Source: Alphaproteobacteria bacterium
GTDB taxonomy: Bacteria; Pseudomonadota; Alphaproteobacteria; Rhizobiales; Devosiaceae
Direction of reading: 5' to 3'
Assembly: GCA_018820005.1 (NCBI GenBank)
Contig: JAHJOS010000397.1
Location: 1 to 15,168 of the forward strand
DNA length: 15,168 nt
Below are positions 1 through 6,506 of the stretch, piece by piece. Positions within the stretch are counted from its first letter, which is position 1, and each line of letters opens with the position of its first letter. Under the pieces are notes generated by a model, which saw only the letters and a program-made list of their open reading frames with translations, was not told the origin of the DNA and made no database searches. The translations under genes and the position numbers were made by a program.

Positions 1-543
1 CTGGGCGATCAGAGCTTCAAGGGCTATCCCAAGAGCTTTTCCTGGTTCGGCCAGGGTTATGTGTGGGGCGTGATCTCGTTCGAGCTGCTGCTGTTTGCGG
101 TCTGTGCGCTGATCTATTGGGTATTGCTGCACAGAACCAATTTTGGTCGCCGCATCTTTGCCATCGGCAACAATGACGTAGCGGCGCGGTTCTCCGGCGT
201 GCGGGTGGACCGTATCAAGTTTATCCTGTTTTGCCTGACCGGCCTGATGAGTGGACTGGCTGCCGTGCTGCTGACGGCCCGGCTGGGCTCAACGCGCCCC
301 TCGATTGCCGAGGGCTGGGAGCTGGAGGCCATCACCATGGTGGTGCTGGGCGGCGTCTCCATTGTCGGTGGCGCCGGTTCCATTCTGGGCGTGGTGCTGG
401 CGGCGCTGATCATGGGGCTGGTCACCTTTGGTCTGGGCCTGCTCAATGTGCCGGGCATCGTGATGTCCATCTTCATCGGCGGCCTGCTGATCGTAGTGAT
501 CGCGCTGCCCATCCTGTTCCGCATGTGGAGGCAACGTGCATGA
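1..543 (+). CDS. Sugar (probably rhamnose) ABC transporter permease, C-terminal part
   Basis: Inner-membrane permease of a carbohydrate ABC importer (branched-chain/ribose-type permease family, BPD_transp_2). The frame is open from base 1, so the N-terminus lies outside the window; 180 residues are visible, ending in TGA at 541-543. The segment has four or five hydrophobic stretches and the family's cytoplasmic motif GRRIFAIGNN followed by AARFSGVRVD (about residues 50-70 of the visible part). After it come the typical ARLGSTRP and TMVVLGGVSIVGGAGS motifs of ribose/rhamnose permeases. The stop overlaps the start of an L-rhamnose mutarotase (ATGA). In rhizobial rhamnose operons the second permease RhaQ sits directly before the mutarotase RhaU, so RhaQ is the best guess. 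Family membership is clear; the substrate is inferred from the neighbour only. Confidence 0.88.
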   Translation: MGDQSFKGYPKSFSWFGQGYVWGVISFELLLFAVCALIYWVLLHRTNFGRRIFAIGNNDVAARFSGVRVDRIKFILFCLTGLMSGLAAVLLTARLGSTRPSIAEGWELEAITMVVLGGVSIVGGAGSILGVVLAALIMGLVTFGLGLLNVPGIVMSIFIGGLLIVVIALPILFRMWRQRA

Positions 544-875
544 TCATCACCGACGGCGATTACGAAAAGCACGCCTTCAAGATGCAGCTCAACCCCGGCA
601 TGGCAGCGGAATACAAGAAGCGCCATGACGAGATTTATCCCGAACTGGTCGACCTGCTGCAGGAGGCGGGCGTGAAGGACTATTCGATCCACCTCGACGA
701 GGAGACCAATATCCTGTTCGGCGTGCTCTGGCGTCGGCGGGACCACACCATGGCCGGTCTGCCCTCGACGGCGGTGATGCAGCGCTGGTGGGCGCATATG
801 GCCGATGTGATGGCTACCAATGAGCAGAATGAGCCGCTTTCGGTCGATCTGACGCCCATGTTCTGGATGAAGTAA
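540..875 (+). CDS. rhaM: L-rhamnose mutarotase
   Basis: Small cytoplasmic enzyme (111 residues; E. coli RhaM has 104) that interconverts the alpha and beta anomers of L-rhamnose so that imported sugar reaches the form used by the catabolic enzymes. Visible family features are KHAFKMQLNPG at the N-terminus, EYKKRHDEIYPEL with Tyr25 and His29 matching the active-site Tyr/His of RhaM, LDEETNILFGVLW in the core strand, QRWWAHMADVM and the C-terminal LTPMFWMK. The ATG at 540 overlaps the permease stop (ATGA), indicating translational coupling. In rhizobia this gene is called rhaU and is normally followed by the kinase gene rhaK. Here no catabolic gene follows, so the operon ends at the mutarotase or the kinase lies elsewhere. 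Confidence 0.93.
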   Translation: MIITDGDYEKHAFKMQLNPGMAAEYKKRHDEIYPELVDLLQEAGVKDYSIHLDEETNILFGVLWRRRDHTMAGLPSTAVMQRWWAHMADVMATNEQNEPLSVDLTPMFWMK

Positions 876-949
876 CCTCCGCGCTGGCGAGAACGAATAG
901 TTCGGTGTTCGGCCCAGTCGCGATTGGTCCGGATCGACAGGCGGTGCGT

Positions 950-1001
950 ATCAACGGTTGATCGGGCGGCAATATGCCGCCATGCTGACATGGCTTGTCA
1001 G
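950..1001. promoter_or_regulatory. Cluster of inverted repeats upstream of osmF
   Basis: The 249-base gap between the mutarotase and osmF carries three perfect inverted repeats close together. ATCAAC-G-GTTGAT lies at 950-962. A 7-bp stem GGCGGCA/TGCCGCC with a 3-base loop lies at 965-981. A 6-bp stem CTGACA/TGTCAG with a 5-base loop lies at 985-1001. The half-site GGTTGAT recurs at 1006-1012, 50 bases after its first copy. These could be operator sites or leader structures for the osmoprotectant operon, or together end the rhamnose operon. No T-run follows either hairpin. I recognise no regulator and saw no convincing -10 box. Confidence 0.4.
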
Positions 1002-1124
1002 TATTGGTTGATAGGAGAGCGTCCCCGCCGGGCGGTCTGATCCGCGGCAGCGTTTTGCGCTGCGACCCGATGCACAGATCCAGGCTGGTCCTCGCGCCAG
1101 CACACCAGAAAAACGGAGAATTCC

Positions 1125-2036
1125 ATGCGCCGCACGTCCATGCTTTTGAGCGCCGTCGCCGCTTTGGCGATGACCATCACCGCAGCCAACGCACAGGTCG
1201 TGGTGTCGTCCAAGATCGACACCGAAGGCGGTGTTCTGGGCAATATCATCAAGCAGGTCCTTGAGGCCAACGACATCCAGGTGCAGGACCGCATCCAGTT
1301 GGGTGCGACCCCGATCGTGCGTCAGGCCATTACCGCCGGCGAAATCGATATCTATCCCGAGTACACCGGCAATGCTGCCTTCTTCTTTGACAAGGCCGAT
1401 GACCCGATCTGGAATGACGCGGCTGCGGCCTATGCCGAAGCGGCCAAGCTCGATCTTGAGGCCAACAAGATCGTCTGGCTGACCCCTTCGCCTGCCAACA
1501 ACACCTGGGCCGTTGCGGTGCGCAATGATGTGGCCGAAGCCAACAATCTCAATAGCTTCAGCGAGTTCGGCGCCTGGGTTGCCGGTGGTGGCGAGGTCAA
1601 GCTGGCGGCTTCGTCCGAGTTCGTGAACTCACCTGCTGCACTGCCCAAGTTTGAAGAAGTCTATGGCTTCAAATTGACGCCCGACCAGCTGATCACGCTT
1701 TCGGGCGGCGACACAGCGGCCACTATTGCCGCTGCGGCCCAGCAGACCAACGGCGTCAATGCCGCCATGGTCTATGGCACTGACGGCGGTATTGCGCCGT
1801 CGGGCCTCAAGGTGCTCGAGGACGACAAGGGCGTACAGCCTGTCTACCAGCCGGCGCCTATCATCCGTCAGGCCGTGCTGGATGAGTACCCGCAGATTGC
1901 TGACCTGCTCAAGCCGGTCTTTGAAGGTCTTACGCTCGAAGTATTGCAGGACCTCAACGGTCGCGTGCAGGTGGGCGGCGAGGCTGCGGCGACTGTCGCG
2001 ACCGACTATCTGACCAAGGGTGGCTTCCTCAAGTAA
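1125..2036 (+). CDS. osmF: Osmoprotectant (glycine betaine-type) ABC transporter substrate-binding protein
   Basis: Periplasmic binding protein of the OpuAC/ProX-like family (PF04069), equivalent to E. coli YehZ/OsmF and Salmonella OsmX; 303 residues. The N-terminus is a Sec signal peptide (MRRTS, then a hydrophobic core), with likely cleavage after ANA at residue 23. Mature-domain features are VVSSKIDTEGGVLGNII near the start, the LGATPIVRQAITAGEIDIYPEYTGN segment found in this family (about residues 60-85), SEFVNSPAALPKFEEVYGF, and a C-terminal hinge lobe with QPAPIIRQAVLDEYPQI. A Shine-Dalgarno GGAGA at 1115-1119 with 5-base spacing supports the ATG at 1125. Permease and ATPase genes follow in yehZYXW order. 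Ligand is uncertain: E. coli YehZ binds betaine weakly, so another quaternary amine or a non-osmotic ligand is possible. Confidence 0.92.
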   Translation: MRRTSMLLSAVAALAMTITAANAQVVVSSKIDTEGGVLGNIIKQVLEANDIQVQDRIQLGATPIVRQAITAGEIDIYPEYTGNAAFFFDKADDPIWNDAAAAYAEAAKLDLEANKIVWLTPSPANNTWAVAVRNDVAEANNLNSFSEFGAWVAGGGEVKLAASSEFVNSPAALPKFEEVYGFKLTPDQLITLSGGDTAATIAAAAQQTNGVNAAMVYGTDGGIAPSGLKVLEDDKGVQPVYQPAPIIRQAVLDEYPQIADLLKPVFEGLTLEVLQDLNGRVQVGGEAAATVATDYLTKGGFLK

Positions 2037-2043
2037 GCCCGTT

Positions 2044-2073
2044 GGGACGGGGCCGCGCCTCGTCCCGGTCTTT
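2044..2073 (+). terminator. Hairpin after osmF, weak terminator or attenuator
   Basis: Eight bases after the osmF stop is a 9-bp stem (GGGACGGGG at 2044-2052 with CCTCGTCCC at 2058-2066, one G-T pair) with a 5-base loop. It is followed by GGTCTTT, a poor T-run. As the permease genes follow on the same strand, it more likely limits read-through or protects the osmF mRNA 3' end than fully stops transcription. That role is an inference. Confidence 0.5.
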
Positions 2074-2075
2074 GT

Positions 2076-2106
2076 CGTCATCCTCGGCTCAAACCCGAGG
2101 GTGACG
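2076..2106. repeat. Palindromic intergenic repeat (REP-like) between osmF and yehY
   Basis: A 12-bp stem CGTCATCCTCGG (2076-2087) pairs with CCGAGGGTGACG (2095-2106) around a 7-base loop, with a single T-G pair. The CGTCATCCTCGG...CCGAGG pattern resembles palindromic repeats that I recall as scattered in intergenic regions of rhizobial genomes, from memory and not searched. Together with the preceding hairpin it fills most of the osmF-yehY spacer, where it may stabilise the osmF transcript and lower expression of the membrane genes. Confidence 0.6.
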
Positions 2107-2176
2107 CTTGGTGGTTCTGGGGAAATCTGGCCAGGCCGCCCGCGCCACCAGGCTAGTGACCGTCATCGGAGTCAGC

Positions 2177-3367
2177 ATGAGCCTTGCCGATACCGCCGAC
2201 GCCCATGCGCGCCCCACCTGGCTTGCCCTCGACAAGCTGGGGGTGCTGATTGCAATTGTCGCGGCAGTTGGCGTCGTTCTTCCATTTGCGCTTTTCCGGG
2301 CCAATCGGATCGTGCCGGGTGAGACGATCATGCTGCCTGCGGCCCTGCCTTTGCCGCTGGTATTCTTGCTGGCCGCCGTGTTGTTGGCGGGCTTTGTTGC
2401 GGCCCTGTTGCGCTGGCCGGCATGGCTGAAACTTGCAACCGGCTTTGTTGTACTGGCAACTCTCTTTGTGCTCGTTGGCCTGGCAGCGAGCTATCTAACG
2501 CCCGAAGGCGAGACGTTTGCGCGGGTTTCGCCGGGGGCCGGTTTCTGGGTGCTGGCCTTCGCCTTTGCGCTGCTGGTCACCGACGCGCTGACACGACTGC
2601 GGCTGCGGCCGCAGTATCGCGTCGCTATACTTGTGGCTGTGATCCTGGCCATGGCGCTGCTGCTGTGGAGCGGGCTGTGGAACGATCTGTCCATGCTCAA
2701 GGAATATGCCAGTCGGGCCCAGGCTTTCTGGAGCGAGGCGCAAACCCATCTGCTGCTTGCGTTTGGTTCGGTGGCGACAGCCGCGCTGGTCGGGGTGCCG
2801 CTGGGCATGGTCTGCTACAAAGTGCGGCGGCTGCGGGCAGGCGTGCTTAATGTGCTCAATATTGTCCAAACCATTCCATCCATTGCGCTTTTCGGTTTGC
2901 TGATCGCGCCGCTGGCCTGGGTGGCGGCCAATGTGCCCGGGGCCAAGGCCATCGGCATTTCCGGGATCGGCGCCGCGCCGGCTCTCTTGGCCCTGTTTGC
3001 CTATTCGCTGCTGCCCATCGTTTCCAATACCGTGGTCGGCCTGCTCGGCGTTTCGCCGGCGGCGATCGACGCGGCGCGCGGCATGGGGATGACCCGCTGG
3101 CAGCGTCTGCTGGCGGTGGAACTGCCCTTGGCCTTTCCTGTGATCCTGACCGGTATTCGCATCGTGCTGGTACAGAACATCGGGCTGACGACCATCGCGG
3201 CGCTGATCGGCGGCGGCGGCTTTGGGGTTTTCGTGTTTCAGGGCATCGGCCAGACGGCGATGGACCTGGTGCTGTTGGGGGCTGTTCCGACGGTCGCGCT
3301 GGCGTTTGCCGCTGCCGTGCTGCTGGACGCTCTGGTTGACATGACTGCGCGCGGGGCCCGCCCATGA
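2177..3367 (+). CDS. yehY: Osmoprotectant ABC transporter permease, large subunit (YehY-like)
   Basis: Inner-membrane permease of the osmoprotectant importer; 396 residues, close to E. coli YehY (385). An N-terminal half with about five hydrophobic helices (roughly residues 20-165) precedes the conserved BPD_transp_1 domain (about 185-390), an architecture typical of YehY and absent from the small permease. Matches to YehY that I recognise include FRANRIV, the NDLSMLKEYASR loop (169-180), LNVLNIVQTIPSIALFGLL (224-242) and ALIGGGGFG (342-350). The EAA-like coupling loop is at 296-317 (DAARGMGMTRWQR). I chose ATG 2177 because it has GGAG five bases upstream; the frame stays open to a TTG at 2108, but that would run through the intergenic hairpin. 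The stop overlaps the ATPase start (ATGA). Confidence 0.92.
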   Translation: MSLADTADAHARPTWLALDKLGVLIAIVAAVGVVLPFALFRANRIVPGETIMLPAALPLPLVFLLAAVLLAGFVAALLRWPAWLKLATGFVVLATLFVLVGLAASYLTPEGETFARVSPGAGFWVLAFAFALLVTDALTRLRLRPQYRVAILVAVILAMALLLWSGLWNDLSMLKEYASRAQAFWSEAQTHLLLAFGSVATAALVGVPLGMVCYKVRRLRAGVLNVLNIVQTIPSIALFGLLIAPLAWVAANVPGAKAIGISGIGAAPALLALFAYSLLPIVSNTVVGLLGVSPAAIDAARGMGMTRWQRLLAVELPLAFPVILTGIRIVLVQNIGLTTIAALIGGGGFGVFVFQGIGQTAMDLVLLGAVPTVALAFAAAVLLDALVDMTARGARP

Positions 3368-4299
3368 TCGAGATCGACGACGTTTCCCGGCTCTATGGCG
3401 GCGTGCCCGTGGTGGACCATGTGACCCTGACCATCCAGCCACGCACCATCTGCGTGGTGGTGGGCACATCGGGATCGGGCAAGACGACCTTGCTGCGGAT
3501 GATCAACAAGCTGGTCAATCCATCCAGCGGGAGCCTGCGCATCGATGGCGAGGATATCGCTGGTATTCCGGCCTATGAACTGCGGCGCCGCATCGGCTAT
3601 GCCATTCAGGGACATGGACTTTTCCCCCACCGCACCGTGGGGCAGAATATTGCCACCGTGCCCAAGCTGCTCGGGTGGGACAAGGCCAAGACGGCCGACC
3701 GTGTCGACGAACTGCTGACCCTGTTCCAGCTTGATCCCCAGGCCTTCCGCGATCGCCTGCCGCATCAATTGAGCGGTGGCGAACAACAGCGCGTCGGCGT
3801 GGCGCGTGCCCTGGCGGCCAAGCCCAATATCCTTCTGATGGATGAACCCTATGGCGCGCTCGATCCGGTCATTCGCGCCAAGGCGCAGCACGACTTGCTG
3901 GCAATCCAGCGCAAGCTGGGGACCACCATCGTGCTGGTGACCCATGACATGGAAGAAGCCATTCAGCTTGGCCATACCATTGCTGTGATGGCACACGGAA
4001 AGCTGCTGCAAAGCGCAACGCCCACCGAGATCATTGGTCACCCTGCGACGCCCTTCATTGCCGAACTGATCGGCAGCAGCGAGCGACCCTTCCGGCTGCT
4101 GGCGCTGTCTCGGGTTGCCGATCACATCGAGCCGGGGGTGGCGGAGGGAGCGCCGATCGATGCTGACGCGTCGCTGCGCGATGCCTATGCCGATATGCTG
4201 TGGAGTGCGCGATCAGCGATGCCTGTGACGCGTCATGGCGAGATCGTCGGGCGGCTGACGCTGGACGCGCTCGCCAAACTTGCAGCGCGGCCGCAATGA
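3364..4299 (+). CDS. yehX: Osmoprotectant ABC transporter ATP-binding protein (YehX-like)
   Basis: Cytoplasmic ATPase that drives the importer; 311 residues, of the OpuCA/ProV/YehX group. The catalytic motifs are all present: Walker A GTSGSGKTT at 34-42, Q-loop around Gln82, signature LSGGEQQR at 136-143, Walker B ILLMDEP at 156-162 with the catalytic Glu, and the switch His194 in VTHD. After the nucleotide-binding domain (about 1-240) a tail of about 70 residues follows, ending HGEIVGRLTLDAL. This is a shortened or diverged version of the regulatory C-terminus; two full CBS domains like those of OpuCA are not visible. Start and stop both overlap the neighbouring permease genes by ATGA, so the three proteins are translationally coupled. 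Family call is firm; the ligand rests on the operon. Confidence 0.94.
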   Translation: MIEIDDVSRLYGGVPVVDHVTLTIQPRTICVVVGTSGSGKTTLLRMINKLVNPSSGSLRIDGEDIAGIPAYELRRRIGYAIQGHGLFPHRTVGQNIATVPKLLGWDKAKTADRVDELLTLFQLDPQAFRDRLPHQLSGGEQQRVGVARALAAKPNILLMDEPYGALDPVIRAKAQHDLLAIQRKLGTTIVLVTHDMEEAIQLGHTIAVMAHGKLLQSATPTEIIGHPATPFIAELIGSSERPFRLLALSRVADHIEPGVAEGAPIDADASLRDAYADMLWSARSAMPVTRHGEIVGRLTLDALAKLAARPQ

Positions 4300-5048
4300 G
4301 CTGGGGCATTGCCATCCGGCTGGTGGCACTGGTTGTTCTGGTCGTTTTTCTTGTGCAGCCAGAACTGTTTGCAGGCGTCTTTGGCGCGCTGACGCAGAAT
4401 GGCCAACCGTCGATCTACAATCAGGGCAGCCTGCTCGACATTACGTTGAGCCATCTCGGCATTGTCGCTGTCGCGACGCTGGCTGCAACGCTGGTGGCTG
4501 TTGCGCTCGCCATCATCGTCACGCGGCCGTTCGGCGCCGAGTTCCTGCCGCTGTCGCGCAGCCTCGCCAATATCGGCCAGACCTTTCCGCCTGTTGCCGT
4601 GCTGGCGCTGGCCGTGCCGCTGCTTGGCTTCGGGACGGCGCCGACATTGGTCGCGCTGTTTCTCTACGGCCTGCTACCGATTTTCGAGAATACGCTGACC
4701 GGGCTGACAAGTACCCCTCCGGCGGTGGTTGAGGCGGCGCGGGGCATGGGCATGACAGGCTGGCAACGCCTGGTCCGGGTCGAACTGCCCATTGCGCTGC
4801 CGGTGATCCTGGGTGGCATTCGCCTTTCGGTGGTCATTTCATTGGCAACCGCAACCATTGGCTCGACGGTCGCCGCCCGGACGCTGGGCGAGGTGATCAT
4901 CGCCGGCCTGCAGTCCAACAACACTGCTTTCGTGCTGCAGGGCGGCCTGATTGTCGGGGTGCTGGCCGTACTGATCTATGACGGTCTATCGGCGCTAGAG
5001 CGCCTGTTGCTGGCGCGCAGCGGTCAGGCATCGCGCGCCAACGCCTGA
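4296..5048 (+). CDS. yehW: Osmoprotectant ABC transporter permease, small subunit (YehW-like)
   Basis: Second permease of the importer; 250 residues, like E. coli YehW (243). It has one N-terminal hydrophobic helix (about 6-22), a periplasmic stretch, and then the BPD_transp_1 domain. The EAA-type loop VVEAARGMGMTGWQRLVRVELP spans about 144-165 and closely parallels the loop of the large permease, as expected for a heterodimeric pore. Other family segments are NIGQTFPPVAVLALAVPLLGFG (92-113), LYGLLPIFENT and RTLGEVIIAGLQ. The ATG at 4296 overlaps the ATPase stop (ATGA); an upstream in-frame extension to 4200 would lie inside the ATPase gene and is rejected. It ends 11 bases before a convergent dehydrogenase gene. 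Confidence 0.92.
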   Translation: MSWGIAIRLVALVVLVVFLVQPELFAGVFGALTQNGQPSIYNQGSLLDITLSHLGIVAVATLAATLVAVALAIIVTRPFGAEFLPLSRSLANIGQTFPPVAVLALAVPLLGFGTAPTLVALFLYGLLPIFENTLTGLTSTPPAVVEAARGMGMTGWQRLVRVELPIALPVILGGIRLSVVISLATATIGSTVAARTLGEVIIAGLQSNNTAFVLQGGLIVGVLAVLIYDGLSALERLLLARSGQASRANA

Positions 5049-5059
5049 CCCAAGAGCAT

Positions 5060-5929
5060 TCAGACCTTGATGGTGCCCTCATTGCGCCAGCTGTATTGCG
5101 GTGAAAAGCCGAGCATGCGTTTTGCCTTTTCGATCGAGAGCAGGGTGCCATTGGTTGAGATATTACCCTTGGTCGGCACGCCGGGGAAAACTTCAGCGAG
5201 CAGCGACATATTGGACCGGCTCATGACGGTATCGGCATTGGCGATGATGAAGGCCTCAAAGCCGGTGAAATCGGCCTGGATGGCCCGGCGGACTGCCTGT
5301 GCGCCATCGCGCGCATCGATGTAGCCCCACAAATTCCACTTGCGCGCCAAGGGTTCGGCGTCGAATTTGGGGAAGGCGGCATAGTCTTCAGGGTTCATCA
5401 CGTTGGAGAACCGCAGCGCCGAAATGCGCAGCTCGGGGTCCCAGCGGCAAAACTGGGCGGCCATGGTTTCATCGAGCAGCTTGCCCAGCGAATAGGCCGA
5501 TTCAGGGCGGGGATAATATTCTTCATCGACCGGCGCATAGGGCGGTGGCGTGTCAAAGGGCAGGCCCAGCACGGTTTCGCTCGAAGCGAAGGTGATGTTC
5601 TTGATGCCCGCCAGCCGGCAGGCCTCGAAGATATTGTAGGTGCTGGGGACATTGTTGGCGAAAGTGGCGGCGTTGGGGGCGATGCCGGGCGCCGGGATGG
5701 CGGCCAGATGCACCACCGCATCAAAGGGCCCGCCGCGCTCATCGACGCCACCGAGAATCGCCGAAGCCACCTGACCGAAGTCAGTCAGATCGACCCGCAC
5801 GCTGGGGCAGATTTTCTCGCTCAGGGCGTGTTGATCAAGGTTGAGCACATCATAACCATGCGCCACCAGATCCCTGAGCACGGCGCGCCCGAGCTTGCCG
5901 CTGCCGCCGGTAACCAGAACCTTGGCCAT
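5060..5929 (-). CDS. NAD(P)-dependent epimerase/dehydrogenase (extended SDR family)
   Basis: Cytoplasmic oxidoreductase of 289 residues, NAD-dependent epimerase/dehydratase family. The Rossmann dinucleotide site TGGSGKLG is at 7-14, the adenine-side acid is in LNLDQH (about 29-34), the NAG-like HLAAIPAPG at 74-82, the catalytic Ser in ASSETV (116-117), and the YxxxK pair Tyr146/Lys150 in SAYSLGK. The C-terminal half is the substrate-binding part with PVDEEYYP and LRFSNVM. An excellent Shine-Dalgarno (AGGAGG, five bases before ATG at 5929) fixes the start. It is convergent with the osmoprotectant operon. Substrate unknown: nucleotide-sugar epimerase, uronate/aldose dehydrogenase or similar are all possible, and I see no motif that decides between them. 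Confidence 0.88.
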   Translation of the reverse strand: MAKVLVTGGSGKLGRAVLRDLVAHGYDVLNLDQHALSEKICPSVRVDLTDFGQVASAILGGVDERGGPFDAVVHLAAIPAPGIAPNAATFANNVPSTYNIFEACRLAGIKNITFASSETVLGLPFDTPPPYAPVDEEYYPRPESAYSLGKLLDETMAAQFCRWDPELRISALRFSNVMNPEDYAAFPKFDAEPLARKWNLWGYIDARDGAQAVRRAIQADFTGFEAFIIANADTVMSRSNMSLLAEVFPGVPTKGNISTNGTLLSIEKAKRMLGFSPQYSWRNEGTIKV

Positions 5930-6128
5930 TCTAACCTCCTCAAATATCAGCGTTTAATGCTGCATGTTGGCGCTAGCGTTGCATGGTTTGCCTGTGCTGC
6001 CAAGCCAAAGCCGACCAGTCGCGCGGCCGGCGCGATGAACGGTTTCTGAACGAGGGTCTCAGCGTGGGTTCAAGGGCAGGGCGGCATTGTCTGGGTCATG
6101 GATCGCAATTCTCTTGAGGGAGAGACAA

Positions 6129-6350
6129 ATGACCAAGCAGCAGGAAAAAGTTCTCGTGGCGGCCTTGTGTGGCCTGGTAATCAGCGCGGTTGCCGCCTAT
6201 GCCGTGCAGCCCGCAATCGCCAGCATGCAGACCGTTCAGCGCACGTCGCCATTTGCCAGCGTGCACCAGGCCAGCGTGCTTGACCTGCAGATTTTTTCGA
6301 CCGCGCAGACCAGCAATTTCGCCCACACAGCGTCGGCAACCCGCCGCTGA
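6129..6350 (+). CDS. Small hypothetical protein with N-terminal membrane segment
   Basis: Unrecognised 73-residue protein. A short basic start (MTKQQEK) precedes one hydrophobic stretch of about 20 residues (VLVAALCGLVISAVAAYAV), then a Ser/Thr/Ala/Gln-rich tail of about 45 residues ending TRR. This suits either a single-pass membrane anchor or a signal peptide with cleavage near AYAV or AIAS. Supporting a real gene: a purine-rich Shine-Dalgarno (GAGGGAGAG, 6116-6124) at good distance from ATG 6129, and the transmembrane pattern right after the start. Against: short, no known family, and the downstream half is low in distinctive features. It lies alone between the divergent dehydrogenase and the asparaginase gene. 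Confidence 0.5.
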   Translation: MTKQQEKVLVAALCGLVISAVAAYAVQPAIASMQTVQRTSPFASVHQASVLDLQIFSTAQTSNFAHTASATRR

Positions 6351-6351
6351 T

Positions 6352-6422
6352 GCCTGCTGGCGGCACCGAGCAAGCCTGCGTTTTGCACGCTGTTTGCCTG
6401 TTGTTTGCCGCCAGATTGCCTG
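6352..6422. repeat. Four GCCTG boxes phased at exactly 22 bp
   Basis: GCCTG occurs at 6352, 6374, 6396 and 6418, each 22 bases after the last. The dinucleotide GC also recurs at the half-period (6363, 6385, 6407), and TTTGC occurs at 6382, 6393 and 6404, giving an 11-bp rhythm, about one helical turn. The array starts right at the stop of the small gene and ends before the asparaginase leader. It could be a set of operator sites on one DNA face, a decayed tandem repeat, or chance in GC-rich DNA. Confidence 0.4.
6357..6414. repeat. 9-bp inverted repeat with long loop
   Basis: CTGGCGGCA at 6357-6365 is perfectly matched by TGCCGCCAG at 6406-6414, separated by 40 bases. It overlaps the phased GCCTG boxes. 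With no T-run after the second arm it is not a standard terminator. Its position, just after the small gene and before the asparaginase leader, suits a leader structure or protein-binding site, but nothing proves either. Confidence 0.35.
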
Positions 6423-6506
6423 CCGACCTCCATCGACCCCCATGCACTGTTGACTTTTCCGGTCCTGCGCTGTGATGAAAGCAGCCTGGAGCGGAGTTTT
6501 TTCAAG

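Noticed and set aside
876..1124. Riboswitch upstream of osmF
   Set aside because: The hairpins are small and separate, with no conserved core or multi-helix junction that I recognise and no terminator or ribosome-site sequestration.
2495..3469. A 324-codon minus-strand frame opposite the large permease
   Set aside because: Its translation is Arg/Gln/His/Pro-rich and lies fully antisense to a clear YehY-type permease; no ribosome site.
5941..6080. Palindrome CGCTAGCG (5971-5978) between the dehydrogenase and the small gene as an operator
   Set aside because: The 8-bp core does not extend symmetrically, and short palindromes like this occur by chance in GC-rich DNA.
6471..6480. Sigma-70 promoter for the asparaginase with TTGACT at 6450-6455
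   Set aside because: The -35 match is good but no acceptable -10 box lies 16-18 bases downstream.
6405..6506. N-terminal extension of the asparaginase
   Set aside because: The extra 34 residues have no homology, no ribosome site, and overlap the phased repeat array; homology starts at MDANPILAE.
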